This document shows, piece by piece, positions 1 through 10,718 of a DNA stretch of 64,000 nt. Below the pieces are notes generated by a model that was not told the DNA's origin, made no database searches, and saw only the letters and a list, made by a program, of their open reading frames with translations. Position numbers and translations under genes: made by a program. Within the stretch, counting starts at the first letter, position 1, and each line of letters starts with the position of its first letter. Where the stretch lies: contig NW_020194518.1 of assembly GCF_002865645.1 (NCBI RefSeq), positions 1 through 64,000 of the forward strand. The letters run 5' to 3'. Source of the DNA: Hyaloscypha bicolor E. Its lineage: Eukaryota > Ascomycota > Leotiomycetes > Helotiales > Hyaloscyphaceae.

Positions 1-3000
1 TTCCGGTAATATATTATTCTTAGTATAATCTAACTAATAGAGGAGATTCTAGAATAGTTCTGGCTATTCGGGGTTCTTATTATAGAAGCTCTAAAAAGCT
101 AGGGTACTATTACTTAATAAGAAAGCAGAATACTACTCCGGATCTGGATTCTATTCTTTTTACTAGACTTAATACTTTAGTTTCCTATAAAGTAGTTTTA
201 TTACTTATATCTCTTAAACTTTATATTTTATTTCTCTGTCTTATAGTTCTAATAATAGAGGCTCCGGATTTACTTATCCAGAAAGAAAGTTACCTGAGTC
301 TTTATATAGCTTTTCTATATAAAATACTAGATATATTCTTATTAATTCCGGAAGCTTAAGCCTAAAAAAATATCCTATTTATTCCAGGATTTCATATAGT
401 TCTTTTATTTAGTAAGCTAGCTTATAGCTCAAATAATTATTTTTCTAGTATTTAATAGTAATTTATATCTTGTTTTTTATTCCAAAGTTTACTAGTTAGT
501 AGTACTTATTAGCTTAAGTAATATAGTATTTTTATACTTATATTATATTTTCTTATATCTTTTACTATAATTTATAAAGCCATATTACTAGGGCCTTTAT
601 TTCTTATCTATTTAGCTCTTTCTTTAGAGTACCCGATTATACTTGGGTTTCCTAGTTAAATAATATTTATAGTTTATAGTTCTTTTCTATAAGAAACAGG
701 AATTAGCCTATAATCTTATAAACTAGAGCTACTTACTAGTAGTTAATTATTACTACCTATTTATCCTAATTATCCTAGTAATAATTTATATAGGGATATA
801 GCTATTAGTTAAAGTACTAGTTAATAATCTCTATCTAGCTATTAGTTTAGGAATAGTTAGTAATTAATAATTTAAGCTTTATACTAATATACTTATAGAA
901 CTTACTTCAGAAATCTAATATAAACTAGGGGCCTTAATTAGATATTATAGTCTCCGGAATACTAACTTAGTAAACTATATAAGTAAGAAATAGGGATACT
1001 AATTCTTTAGCTATTACTATATCTCGGATAGGAATTATAATAGAGTACTTGCTCAGGTAATTAATAAAAATTATTACTATATTATACTTATTCTTACTTT
1101 CTAGGTATTTCTTAAAATCTACTAATATATATTACTAGAGGTAATTAGGAACTAGTAATAAATATAAGAGTTCTAGCTTCTTATTTCTAGAAATATAGAA
1201 TTATTAGTAAATATAGTAGTTATTTCTATACTAATTAATATTTATATCTTGGTCTAACTAGTAATAGCGGGCCTAAAGAAGCTATTAAAGCTTGGCTTAT
1301 TCTAGATATCTTATTAGGGGCTATATATATATCTTCTAAATAAGAGTAATATATAAGAATATCTCGGGTATTATTATATTATTAAATATAAATAGTTTAC
1401 TATATTATAAGAGGAGGCTATCTTATAGTATCTAAGTACCTTTCTTCTTATTTCTTACCTTATCCCGTAGTTTTTCTAGCTCCGGTAACTCTCGGTTCTT
1501 ACTTAATAACTTATCTACTAGCTAGATACTATTATACTAGGTTTCTTTCTAAGCCAGGCTTATAAAGGCCTTAATTAGGGCTAACTAGAAATCCCGTATA
1601 ATATTATTATTAATCTTTTATTATAGGAGGAGAATTTGGATTTAATAGGCTACTATTACCTTATCCTAAGTAATTATATTCTTATATTTCCTATTTAGGG
1701 TATTTACTTATTTATTTAACTTACCTGCCTAATATATAAGCTTAAAATAGTAATAAGAAAGGTATTTTACCTAGTAAGCTTATTTTACTAAGAGCTTCTT
1801 TATAGTTATAAAGTACTTAAAGGCTTAGTAATCTAAGTAAATTATAAAAGGTACCTCTTATAGGCCTTTTAGCTTTATTTACTATTTGGTTAAAGAAAGA
1901 ATAATAGCAAGTATCTCTTTATTATAAATATTATAGTTTAGCTTTACTAATTATATAGTCTTAGAAAAGAATATTATCGGATACTAGAATCCTATCTAGA
2001 AGTCTTATTATAAGAGAATACTAGCTATAACTCTATTTAATATATTTGTCTTAATTATAATAGGAAGGTTTGGGTTATAGTAATATAGAATTAGTACCGA
2101 GAATATAGCTTACTTTAGCTTAATAAAACCTTTTTAATACTAATCTATTTACTTAAATAGAACTCCCTTATATATTAGAGCTATTAGGGGCTTTACTATA
2201 TAGCTATATTTTATAATAAAGTACTAATAAAAGTTATAAAAACCCAGAAAGCCTTATATTTCTTTAACTATCTTTAGTAATTACTAGTTCTTAATAACTA
2301 CTATCTTATCTAGATCTATTTTAATATCTCTAGTAAAAATAATAAAGCCTAGATATTTTATATAAGTAATCTTAAACTCTAATTTCTTAATATTTATTTA
2401 GAGGCTAGTATTTCGTAATTACTAAAGAATCTTTTATATATAGTCTTTATACTTTAGGGAATTATCTAAGTAAATTAGGATATTATCTAAATAAGCTATA
2501 TAAAAAATATTAAGGTAATTAAAAAGAATATTATTTATATATTTCTAATATATAATAAAGCTATTAGTTAGGCCTTCCTAAAGAACCTTATACTTATAGG
2601 CCCTATATCTTATATGAAATATTATAAGTTCTTCTAATTCTGGATTTATTTAGATCTAATAAAATACTTATTAAATATCTAGCTTTATATAGACCTTAGC
2701 TTAAGCTAGCTATATAAAAGTCTTATAAATAAGGAAAAGAAAATAATAATTCTTCTATATTAAGTCATTTAGCTTATAATAATTAATATAGAATTAAAGA
2801 GCTCTATTAGCCTTTTTTATAAAGAGAATTAGGAATATAAAAGAGAACTAGCTTGGCTTAATAAAGCCCTATTAGAGGTTCTCTTTAAGGAAGCGCTTAA
2901 TCTCTTATAGCTTATAAGTTAACTATTAATAAAATAGGAAATACTCTAGGCTCTCTGGGCCTTCGGGATTATTAATCTAAATCTTATAGTTATATAATTA

Positions 3001-5750
3001 ATATGAGAATAAAACATTTAATATTTTTTTTAAGAAAATATTTATAAAATCCTTAAATTCCTCTAATAAGACTCTTACTAGCTACTATAGCTCTGTTTCT
3101 TCTAGCTATTACTTGCCCGGAATAAACTTATTCTCTTACTATAATTCTAGCTCTTTATTAATCTCGAAAAATAATATTATAAAGAAAAGATTCTTTTTTT
3201 TTTATAGGTTTATCTAGAAAGTAGCTAGTAAGATACCTATAATATTAACTAAGGGCCTTAACTAGATCTTATAGCTTTCCTTTAGATAATATAGTTTTAA
3301 TATCTCTATTTCTAGCTTAGGAGAAACTTCTATATTCTCTAAGGCTACTTATATTTCTCTATAATATTAAGCTTAATTCTTTTATTATATATGGCTTTCT
3401 GAGCCCGGGTTAGGAAAAGAATAAGGGAGTTTCCTTTTTATAAGCTAAGATTTCTAGGATTTATTTATAACTATAGCTTTATTTCTTCTATTTATATCTT
3501 CTTAGTACTAGTTACTTTTCCCAGGTTCCAAGTTCTTATATATAGTAATTAGGACCTTATCTTAATTCTTTTTTCTAGGCTAATTATCTGGCCAGATTAA
3601 TCTTTTATTCTTATAATTAATTAGGATACTAATATTTACGAATTACTATTATTTCAAAATTATATTATATTTGCCTAGCCCTATAACTAGTATAGGTACT
3701 AGAACCTTCTATCTATTAATTAAGAATATAAGCTTAATATAGTAAATAATAAATATAGCCTGCTTATTATTAAACTTCCTTATATTATAGGGTAATACTA
3801 ATTAAATAGGTTTAATATCTAGAAATTATTTAATTATTCTTATAAACTTAGAATTAATAAAAATATATTTGTTTATTCTAGTATTAATAAGAAAAAAAGT
3901 CTTAATACCTAATTTATTATTACTAATTATATAAGAAAATATAAATACTTTATCTCCTAGTAGCTAGCTTAAATTAACTTCTACTATATCTATATAATAT
4001 GGCCCTAAAAAGGAAACTTCTTTTAGGAGTTCTTATTTCCCTATTCTATATCCTTAGATAGCTTACTTATAGTAAATACTACTAGCTTGGCTATTAAAAC
4101 TTGTTTTATATACTTTATCTTAGGCTCTAGATAGTTCCTAGATATATAACTAAATCTATTATAGTTATAGTACTTGAGATCTAAGAATCCGGGCTTTGAA
4201 ATAATAGGCTTATTTATTACTAGGGTTTTAGGAGCGGGCTTTATATAAAAGGCATTTTCTGGGCTTGGCTTATTTATATCTTTATTAGCTTTCTTAAATA
4301 CCTGTTTTTTCTTTTTATAATAAGCTCGAATCTACTAGTTATTTATAATATAATATTATATAAACTTTATAATATAAATAATCGGGTTATTATAGTATAT
4401 AGCTATGGCCTCTTAGAGCTTCTAGGTAAGCTTATTATTTAGGTTATTTTTAAGGTCTTATAAATTAATATTTCCGTTTATTATATATTTTAGGAATAAA
4501 ATATAGAACTCCTAAAAAATCTAATTCTTTTTTATAAATAGCTAATTAAATATTTACTAAATATTATACTCTTTATTCGGGTTACTATATAGCTTCTTTA
4601 AATAAGTATATAGTTCCCTAATAATCTCATATATATATTAACTATTCTAGTTTAGGTAAGAAAAGATTAGTATAAAGATATAATTACTTATATAGCCAAA
4701 TATATAAATAATCTTAAGGTTTTTTATTTAATAAGTATTAGAGTTACTATAGAGCTTATTCTTAATCTAAACTAACTAATTATTAAAGATAATACTATCC
4801 TTAGTTATATTTTCGAAAATAGGAAAGTTAGGGAATTTAACTAAGTATCTACTTTCTAGAATAAGGGAACTAGTTATTCTAGTAAGCTATATAATAAGCT
4901 TCTTAATAATAGCTTTATTTTTTTATAGGACTTACTTAATTTCTCTTAGCTAATTCTAATAATTTTTACTATAAGTAAGAATATTATATATCTTTAGAAT
5001 TAGCTTAATAATCTCTTTATATAAAGCCTCTAGATTCTAAAATAACTCTTAGAACTTTGCCTTTAATAAGGCAGGTTTTTCTTCTTTCTTTATTTTCTAG
5101 AAAAGAGTATTTCTTTTACTATAAATATTAATGGAATACTCGGATTTCTTAAGAAACTTAATAAGAGGCTCTAGTTTACTTTCTAGTAATATACTAGTAG
5201 TATTTTATACTATAGCTTCTTCTGACTTACTTAGTTATTCCGGGACTTACTTTCTTATAGATCTTTATTTAGTAATAAGATTACTAGCCTATTTGCTTAT
5301 TTAGCTAGTCTAGGGCTTTCTTATCTAATTATTCTAGGGCTTTCTTTTATTCTAATATTAATTAACCGGTTTAGGAATAGCTATAATATATTATATTTAT
5401 ACTTATTAAAAACTAATTAAATAAGTATTATTTAAATTCTCTATAAGATTAAGAAATAAATAAGCTTTGAATTATATTATAAGTATAAGATCTAGGGCCT
5501 AGAAAATATAATTAGACTATTTCTATTTTAATAATTTAAAGCTAAAGAAAGAAAAGAATCCCGAAAGAGCCTCGGATCTAAATAATTATAAGCTATATAT
5601 GAGCCTATATACTAGCTTAAGCTCGGGGTTATATATAATAATTAGGTAATTATAAATGCCTTATTTAGATACTAGATGCCTCTCTAGCTCTAGTCTAACC
5701 CCTACTAGTACTATATATTATAATAACTATAATACTAAATTCCTAAAGCT
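1..5750 (-). mobile_element. RIP-degraded Ty3/gypsy chromovirus (LTR retrotransposon)
   Basis: No open frame survives, but the minus strand can be read by allowing C-to-T/G-to-A changes. In order of transcription: a CCHC zinc knuckle near 4110-4200 with its cysteines turned to tyrosines (YYNYNRFSYISRNY); a protease segment near 3800-3920 (LINTR for LIDTG); reverse transcriptase from about 2890 (GFIKPS, then LNDLI) to 2465 (AYLDNILIYLDN for AYLDDILIYSDN); the H2C2 region of integrase near 1230-1330 (ARYYWL after stop reversal); and a post-integrase/chromodomain-like tail near 60-240 (WYPAFLLSNSTLAL). The gag-PR-RT-IN order defines Ty3/gypsy, and the tail suggests a chromovirus. The element probably continues beyond base 1. 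The LTRs are not delimited and the upper boundary is approximate. Confidence 0.85.
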
Positions 5751-7150
5751 AAGCCTTTTTTAATATATATATAATTTATAATAAGTTTATAAAAAGAGTT
5801 TAGTAATAAAGATATCTAAATATCTAGTTTAGATACTAAATATTTAGTTTAAATATCTAGTTAAAATACTAGATACTAAATACCTTAAATATTTAAGAAT
5901 ATTAAAGATATTAAAGTAAATATTTTACTTTTAAATATTTTATTTATAATAAGAAATTTAGGAAATAAAATATTATAATTCCGGAAAAATCTAAAGCTTA
6001 AAGAACTTGATTTATTAATAAAATCAAAGTAATAATTAAAGAGCTTTAAGAATATATATAGGATATATATTTTAGAGAAAGTATTTTATAAATATAAATA
6101 TTATATAAATAGAAAAAAAAAGTTCTAAGAAAGTAATTTTAGGGCTAAAAAAAGTTAGTTTTAAAAGATAATAAATAGTTAAATAAATAATTAAATAAAT
6201 AACTAATTATTTATTAATTAGTAAGAACTAAAGTCTTTTCTTTTAGATTATTAGATATTTTATAAAATTAATAAGTAATTTCTCTTTTTAATAAAGTAAT
6301 TATTAGTTTTTAATAAGAGCTAGCTATTTTCTTTTTTAGGCTACCGGATATTTTATAAAATTAATAGGTAATTTCTTTCTTTAATAAAATAATTATTAGT
6401 TCTTAATAAAAGCTAATTATTTTCTTTTTTAGGCTACTAAATACTTTATAAAATTAATAAGTAATTCTCTTCTTTAATATAGACTAGTTTAATTTTATTA
6501 TAGGCTATTAAATATTTCTTTAGCTTAAAAGATTCTATTTTCTAATTTATATATATAAACTAATTAGTATTAGTTTATTAGTAATATATAATACTATTAT
6601 ATAATTATAAAAATACTAGTTATATTAATTAGTAAAGTTATTATTATTTAGAAATAAAAATTATAATATTATAATATTAATATATAATTCCTAAATTTAC
6701 TAAGCCTAAAGAAATCTAGTTTACTAGTTAAGTTATTTATAGAATATAAAATTATATAATTATATCTCATATTTTATATTTTATTATTTATATCTCATAT
6801 CTTATATCCCGTAACTATATATATAATTCCTAAAAAAATAATTATACTAATAATAATACTAGATTTATATATTTAAAATTATAATTTTAAAGTTTTATAA
6901 TAATTTATTAAATAAATATTATAATATTAATAAAGCAATATTTTTATTTTTATTTAATTATTTAATAAATATATATAAAATATAAATAAGAAATTTAAAA
7001 TATTAAGCTTTTTTAAGCTAATATATTAAAAAAATATATACTTATATTTTTATAGCTTTCTTATATTTTAGTTTTCTTTTTTTTAATTTTAAATTATTTT
7101 TATAAGAAACCTTTTACTTTAATTTTTAAGCTTTAAATATTATATTTATA
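5750..7150. other. AT-rich, gene-free DNA, probably RIP-affected
   Basis: Extremely AT-rich with stop codons in every frame and no readable domain. It may include the 5' LTR and leader of the adjacent minus-strand retroelement or older repeats. Apart from the 93-bp tandem repeat, nothing else is recognisable. Confidence 0.7.
6240..6485. repeat. 93-bp tandem repeat, about 2.7 copies, AT-rich
   Basis: The block TATAAAATTAATA recurs at about 6261, 6354 and 6447, a constant 93-bp period. Flanking TTAATAAA and CTTTTTTAGG segments repeat with it, and the copies differ mainly at transition-type sites. It lies upstream of the retroelement body in its transcriptional sense, so it could be part of its LTR or leader. 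Confidence 0.75.
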
Positions 7151-7239
7151 ATAAAGTAGAATAAAGATAGGAGAGTATAAGCAAAATTATGATTTTTTGG
7201 GTATTATATTAGGGAGGGAGAGGAGAGAGGCAGGGGTGG

Positions 7240-7524
7240 GGCAGGGGTGGGGCTCGTGCGAAAATCAAAAAATCAGAAAATCACTTTTCGCTTGCGCGTT
7301 TTGTCGACTAGCCCGCTAATGGCCTCAGTAGGGGGGGGCAAGGGTGGGGCTCGTGCGAAAATCAAAAAATCAGAAAATCACTTTTCGCTTGCGCGTTTTG
7401 TCGACTAGCCCGCTAATGGCCTCAGTAGGGGGGGGCAAGGGTGGGGCTCGTGCGAAAATCAAAAAATCAGAAAATCACTTTTCGCTTGCGCGTTTTGTCG
7501 ACTAGCCCGCTAATGGCCTCAGTA
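7240..7524. repeat. 97-bp tandem repeat, nearly three copies
   Basis: GTGGGGCTCGTGCG starts at 7247, 7344 and 7441, giving an exact 97-bp period. Each unit runs through AAAATCAAAAAATCAG and TTTTGTCGACTAGCCCGC to GGCCTCAGTA. The copies are almost identical and GC-balanced, unlike the RIP-like DNA to the left, so this array marks the composition boundary. Units 2 and 3 begin with a run of G. Confidence 0.9.
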
Positions 7525-7637
7525 CAGCCCTCCCTCGTCGCTCATGCATGTGCTACTGGTAGTCGGAACGCGCTTTCTTCAACATCCTTCGAGATGAGAA
7601 AACGGCCTCTCTTCCTTCCTCGTTCGTCGACCTTCTT

Positions 7638-7829
7638 TTAGGAGAAGGTGCAGCTGTTGCACTCCCAATGTGCACAAGTGCTGCACTGTGTAGTACCTGG
7701 GGCAGCTGGATCGAGGGAGGTGTTTTGGCTGCATTTGCAGCACTTCATCGTCTTGAGGTAATCAACCAGGAGTTTCTTGACGAAAGGCATAGCGGCAAAG
7801 TTGGCGAATACGTGCTTGATGGAAGCCAT
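7638..7829 (-). CDS. Micro zinc-ribbon-like protein, copy A
   Basis: A 63-residue protein. The N-terminal half is hydrophobic and basic; the C-terminal half carries Cys30, Cys31, Cys33, then Cys49, Cys52, His54, Cys57 and Cys60: CCxC-x15-CxxCxHxxCxxC. This spacing fits zinc binding, but the function is unknown. The ATG at 7829 is the first in frame; the frame is open further upstream to a TAA near 7893. An earlier exon is possible, because a separate open frame (7909-8163) and a TATA-like TATAAATATACC near 8172 lie upstream. It shares its cysteine pattern with five other small frames up to 10.7 kb. I recognise the pattern as common in uncharacterised fungal proteins. Confidence 0.6.
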   Translation of the reverse strand: MASIKHVFANFAAMPFVKKLLVDYLKTMKCCKCSQNTSLDPAAPGTTQCSTCAHWECNSCTFS

Positions 7830-8421
7830 CACTTCGAAGTTGGAGTCGACTTGGTTTTCTCTCTGTGTCTCGAAGGCTTGCTCTTGGTGTCCGGCTTAAT
7901 ACTTGAGGTTATTGTTGGGAATGTTCTGGAGTACAGATGTTCCTTGATGTGTCTTGATATTTCTTGATGTTTCTGAATGGAAATTTCGAAGACTCATGAA
8001 GCTCAAAGACCTCTCTAAAAACTTCTCTGAAGTCAGATAAATTTTGTAAATCTGTAAATGATTTACTAAATCCTATAAATTTTTTGGGCGTTTGGATGCG
8101 TGGTGAGCTCAAGGTCGAGTGCTGCAGCACATCCGCAGACGAGGTTATCACATCGATATTCATAATGAAGGTATATTTATACCGTCTAATTCAATCTACG
8201 TATCTTATAGCTGGAGTTAAGGGAGACCTGAGGTTAAGTTACTGTAATTGAATTATTTGAGCTGTGTTCTATCTTTCAACTCATTACTACTGCGAATGAG
8301 GTCATGGATCGTTAATCACATATACTTGGGTCATTCACAATACATAGGCCAAGGACCAAGACACATTTTTGAAGTAGCTCAACGAATCATTCATTCGAAT
8401 GCCTCCTCCTACATCACCCCA

Positions 8422-8535
8422 TCATTCTTCGTCCGAGTCACACCATCCGCACGGCCAGTGCTCGCATTCCGGGCAGCAAATTGGCATCAAATATGCCGTG
8501 TACCTTTTCCCACATTCGCAACAGGCGATCCACAT
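8422..8535 (-). CDS. Micro zinc-ribbon-like protein, copy B
   Basis: A 37-residue frame starting MWIACCECG and ending CPECEHWPCGWC plus an acidic tail. Cys5, Cys6 and Cys8 form the first knot; Cys21, Cys24, His26, Cys29 and Cys32 form the second. It begins with MWI, exactly as copy C does. The frame is open upstream of the ATG for about 30 codons to a TAA, so a 5' exon is possible. A TATA-like block lies about 165 bp upstream. Too short for routine gene callers; supported by family likeness rather than length. Confidence 0.6.
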   Translation of the reverse strand: MWIACCECGKRYTAYLMPICCPECEHWPCGWCDSDEE

Positions 8536-8659
8536 GTTGGTGGTGCTTGCTCTACTGTTATTTATCTTTTAGTTGTGTGCGTATTGAGGCTGATGACAAG
8601 TTTTTGCCTTGATTGCAAGTGTTTTCTGAGATTTATTGTGCCAGGAGATGGAAAATGAT

Positions 8660-8710
8660 GGTGGATGGAGGACTGGAGAGAGAATTCAGACCTTGTTATA
8701 CCCGAATTTT
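8660..8710 (-). promoter_or_regulatory. TATA-containing promoter block of copy B
   Basis: On the minus strand this reads GGTATAACAAGG followed by TCTGAATTCTCTC and TCCAGT. The same string with few changes (GGCATAAAAAGG, CAATTCTCC, TCCAGTG) lies upstream of copy C near 9086-9126. Conservation outside the coding frame, at similar distance (about 140-165 bp), points to duplicated promoters. Confidence 0.5.
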
Positions 8711-8853
8711 GCTTGTCGCATAAACTGCTTTGAATCATAACTTGAAGGTGAGTCATTTAGAAGAGCGAGTGAAAGGTTTTGAATGTTTTTGGAAAGCTCA
8801 ACCTATCGTCTTCTTGGTTTGCTCTTCTCTTATTCCCTAATTTCTGACTCTTA

Positions 8854-8967
8854 TCATTTACAATCGCCGCACTGCCAGTGTTGGCAATCTGGGCACACTC
8901 CTTGGTCAGGATATCCCACGAGGGTAACCCTATATCCAGTGCCACAGCGGCAGCAAACGATCCACAT
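8854..8967 (-). CDS. Micro zinc-ribbon-like protein, copy C
   Basis: A 37-residue frame, MWIVCCRCGTGY... ending CPDCQHWQCGDCK. Cys5, Cys6, Cys8, Cys25, Cys28, His30, Cys33 and Cys36 match copy B closely, the loop between the cysteine groups being four residues longer. An in-frame TAG lies 27 bases upstream of the ATG, at a position that could be an intron acceptor. The upstream promoter block is shared with copy B. Confidence 0.6.
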   Translation of the reverse strand: MWIVCCRCGTGYRVTLVGYPDQGVCPDCQHWQCGDCK

Positions 8968-9085
8968 CTCGAGAGCGTCCTCGGTCTATTTTGCGATTTG
9001 AAGTTGCGTATGAATCAAGTTCGATCCGTGATGTTGACTCGGCGGCAAGTTTTCAGTAGTGTAAGGTTCCAAATATTAATGAGAT

Positions 9086-9126
9086 GCAACACTGGAAGGA
9101 GAATTGAAGCCTTTTTATGCCCGATC
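9086..9126 (-). promoter_or_regulatory. TATA-containing promoter block of copy C
   Basis: Minus-strand GGCATAAAAAGG followed by CTTCAATTCTCC and TTCCAGTG, about 140 bp before the copy C start codon. It is paralogous to the block before copy B. Confidence 0.5.
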
Positions 9127-9698
9127 CCGTTTGGTTGTGAATCATCTGTGTGGCTCCACGCAATCACGCAAACGTGCAATCACAACGAGCAATCCAAACC
9201 GAGTCATCAATATCCCAGTGTGGAACTAACGCGTTGTTGCTTCTATCTATCTTCCATTATATAACATGCAATCTTTAAGTTTTGAGCGTTTACAATCCAA
9301 TTTCGAGATAATTGTCCCTGTTCGCAATTAAGGCAGCAGGGGAACTGAGCACGAAATCTGAAGGGACTCCAAAAATACGGGGGAAGCTTGAACTTCCAGA
9401 ACGATCCTCGTCTCTAAAAGCCATGCAAGCCGAATCCAACAACTCCACCCCCCACTTGAAGACCCAAGGTAACAGATTCCACAGCTTATCCTCAACTAGA
9501 ACCTCCCGATTTAAGTCTTATGGGACATTTTGTACAAATCAGGTGAGGGGGTTGCAGGTAGATGGAGAAAGTTGAGAACTTGACGAGGAAGGAACCAAGC
9601 ATGCTGATTTGTACTTGAGGAGAGGGATATGTGAATGTTGAATATGAAGTTAAATCATCCGCATTCAACCAGCTTTAGAAGTACAATCATACAGTCAT

Positions 9699-9836
9699 TC
9701 ACCGGAGACCCAGGTGCTCGCCATTCCGAACCCATGCATAGACTCCAATCCGCTCCTTCTGCTCGAAATCTGCAACCCTGCAAACGTGGCACACCCCAAA
9801 TGTCGCGTTGCACCAACAGTAGCAATCTTCTCTCAT
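9699..9836 (-). pseudogene. Diverged or decaying micro zinc-ribbon copy D
   Basis: A 45-residue frame (MREDCYCWCNATFGVCHVC...) keeps a cysteine-rich start but lacks the final CxxCxHxxCxxC. At the expected place the DNA resembles the GAATGCGAGCACTGG of copy B with two single-base insertions, so the end is read out of frame as NGEHLGLR. It may still make a peptide, but as a family member it appears frameshifted. The assignment rests on this local DNA likeness. Confidence 0.45.
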
Positions 9837-9872
9837 AAGAGTGCTCTTCTCAACTCCTCCACCTTCACCATA

Positions 9873-10028
9873 CTATTCTTCCCGAGGCCTGCGAAGAAGT
9901 CTACAATCTGAACATCGATAATGCTTGCAGTAGCAGCATCCTCCCGGCACCTTTTGGTTTGGCTCCATAGGCCCCGTATAATACTCACAGGAGCAACACC
10001 AGAGAAGGTCGTACCAGATTATCGGCAT
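9873..10028 (-). CDS. Micro zinc-ribbon-like protein, copy E
   Basis: A 51-residue frame: MPIIWYDLLWCCSCEYY..., then CCYCKHYRCSDC and a basic tail. Cys11, Cys12 and Cys14 form the first group; Cys31, Cys34, His36, Cys39 and Cys42 form the second, with an extra Cys32. A consensus TATA box (TATAAATA on the minus strand, near 10132) lies about 100 bp upstream of the ATG, supporting a real transcription unit. Confidence 0.6.
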   Translation of the reverse strand: MPIIWYDLLWCCSCEYYTGPMEPNQKVPGGCCYCKHYRCSDCRLLRRPREE

Positions 10029-10346
10029 TGAATGTGAATATTTGCCTTATTTCAGTTGTATTTGGGGCGTTGAAGAAAGATATTTTCAAGAAAGTTAAGA
10101 GATCCCTCTAAGCTCGCAGAAGGGTAGTTCTTTATTTATAACCACCCGCTCGGCTTTCCTCCTCCAGTTGTGAATGTCCAACTCCACGCATAAAGGTTTG
10201 TATATACGTGGAAGGTTTAAGAACCTTTTCTATGATTCACAGCCGTATCATCACTTTAAAAATTGTGACCTCAGCCGCTTTGCAATGCACCAAATTCGTG
10301 AAGCACTTCAAAAGAGTGCCGAGATCAACACCAGAGCACAATTGCA

Positions 10347-10718
10347 ATGAGCAAAGCATCAGCAACAGTCTCCTCAAACGCTGCCGTGTCCGAGGCTCCT
10401 TACTCGGGATGTCCACACACAGCAACGAACTCCTTGCATCTCTCCTGCCCAGGACGTGCCTCGTCAGGGATTCCAACCTCAGTGACTCTCGGACCCAGCC
10501 GACGCCGAAGCCCTGACATGAACTCCAACTCCGAAATCCAAGAAGTGAGTACCCCGCCTGTCGTCATGGCCGAGTACTTGCACTGCTGTCAGTGTTTCGA
10601 GAGTACCATGATTCTCATTAATTCGGAGCCGGACGAGTGTGAATATTGTGGCCACGCGCAGTGTATGGATTGTGATAAGTGGATGAACTTTAAATGGTCT
10701 TCATACTGGCTTGAGTAG
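10347..10718 (+). CDS. Micro zinc-ribbon-like protein, copy F, with long N-terminal extension
   Basis: The only plus-strand member. The frame encodes 123 residues: a Ser/Pro/Thr-rich N-terminal half without obvious structure, then HCCQC and CEYCGHAQCMDC in the last 50 residues, matching CCxC-x15-CxxCxHxxCxxC. An internal ATG at 10566 would give a 50-residue form the size of copies B to E, and a possible GTGAGT donor near 10545 leaves splicing open. The start at 10347 is the longest choice and uncertain. Confidence 0.55.
   Translation: MSKASATVSSNAAVSEAPYSGCPHTATNSLHLSCPGRASSGIPTSVTLGPSRRRSPDMNSNSEIQEVSTPPVVMAEYLHCCQCFESTMILINSEPDECEYCGHAQCMDCDKWMNFKWSSYWLE

Noticed and set aside
7240..7524. 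97-bp repeat as a CRISPR array
   Set aside because: Units are contiguous with no unique spacers, and the DNA is from a fungal nucleus.
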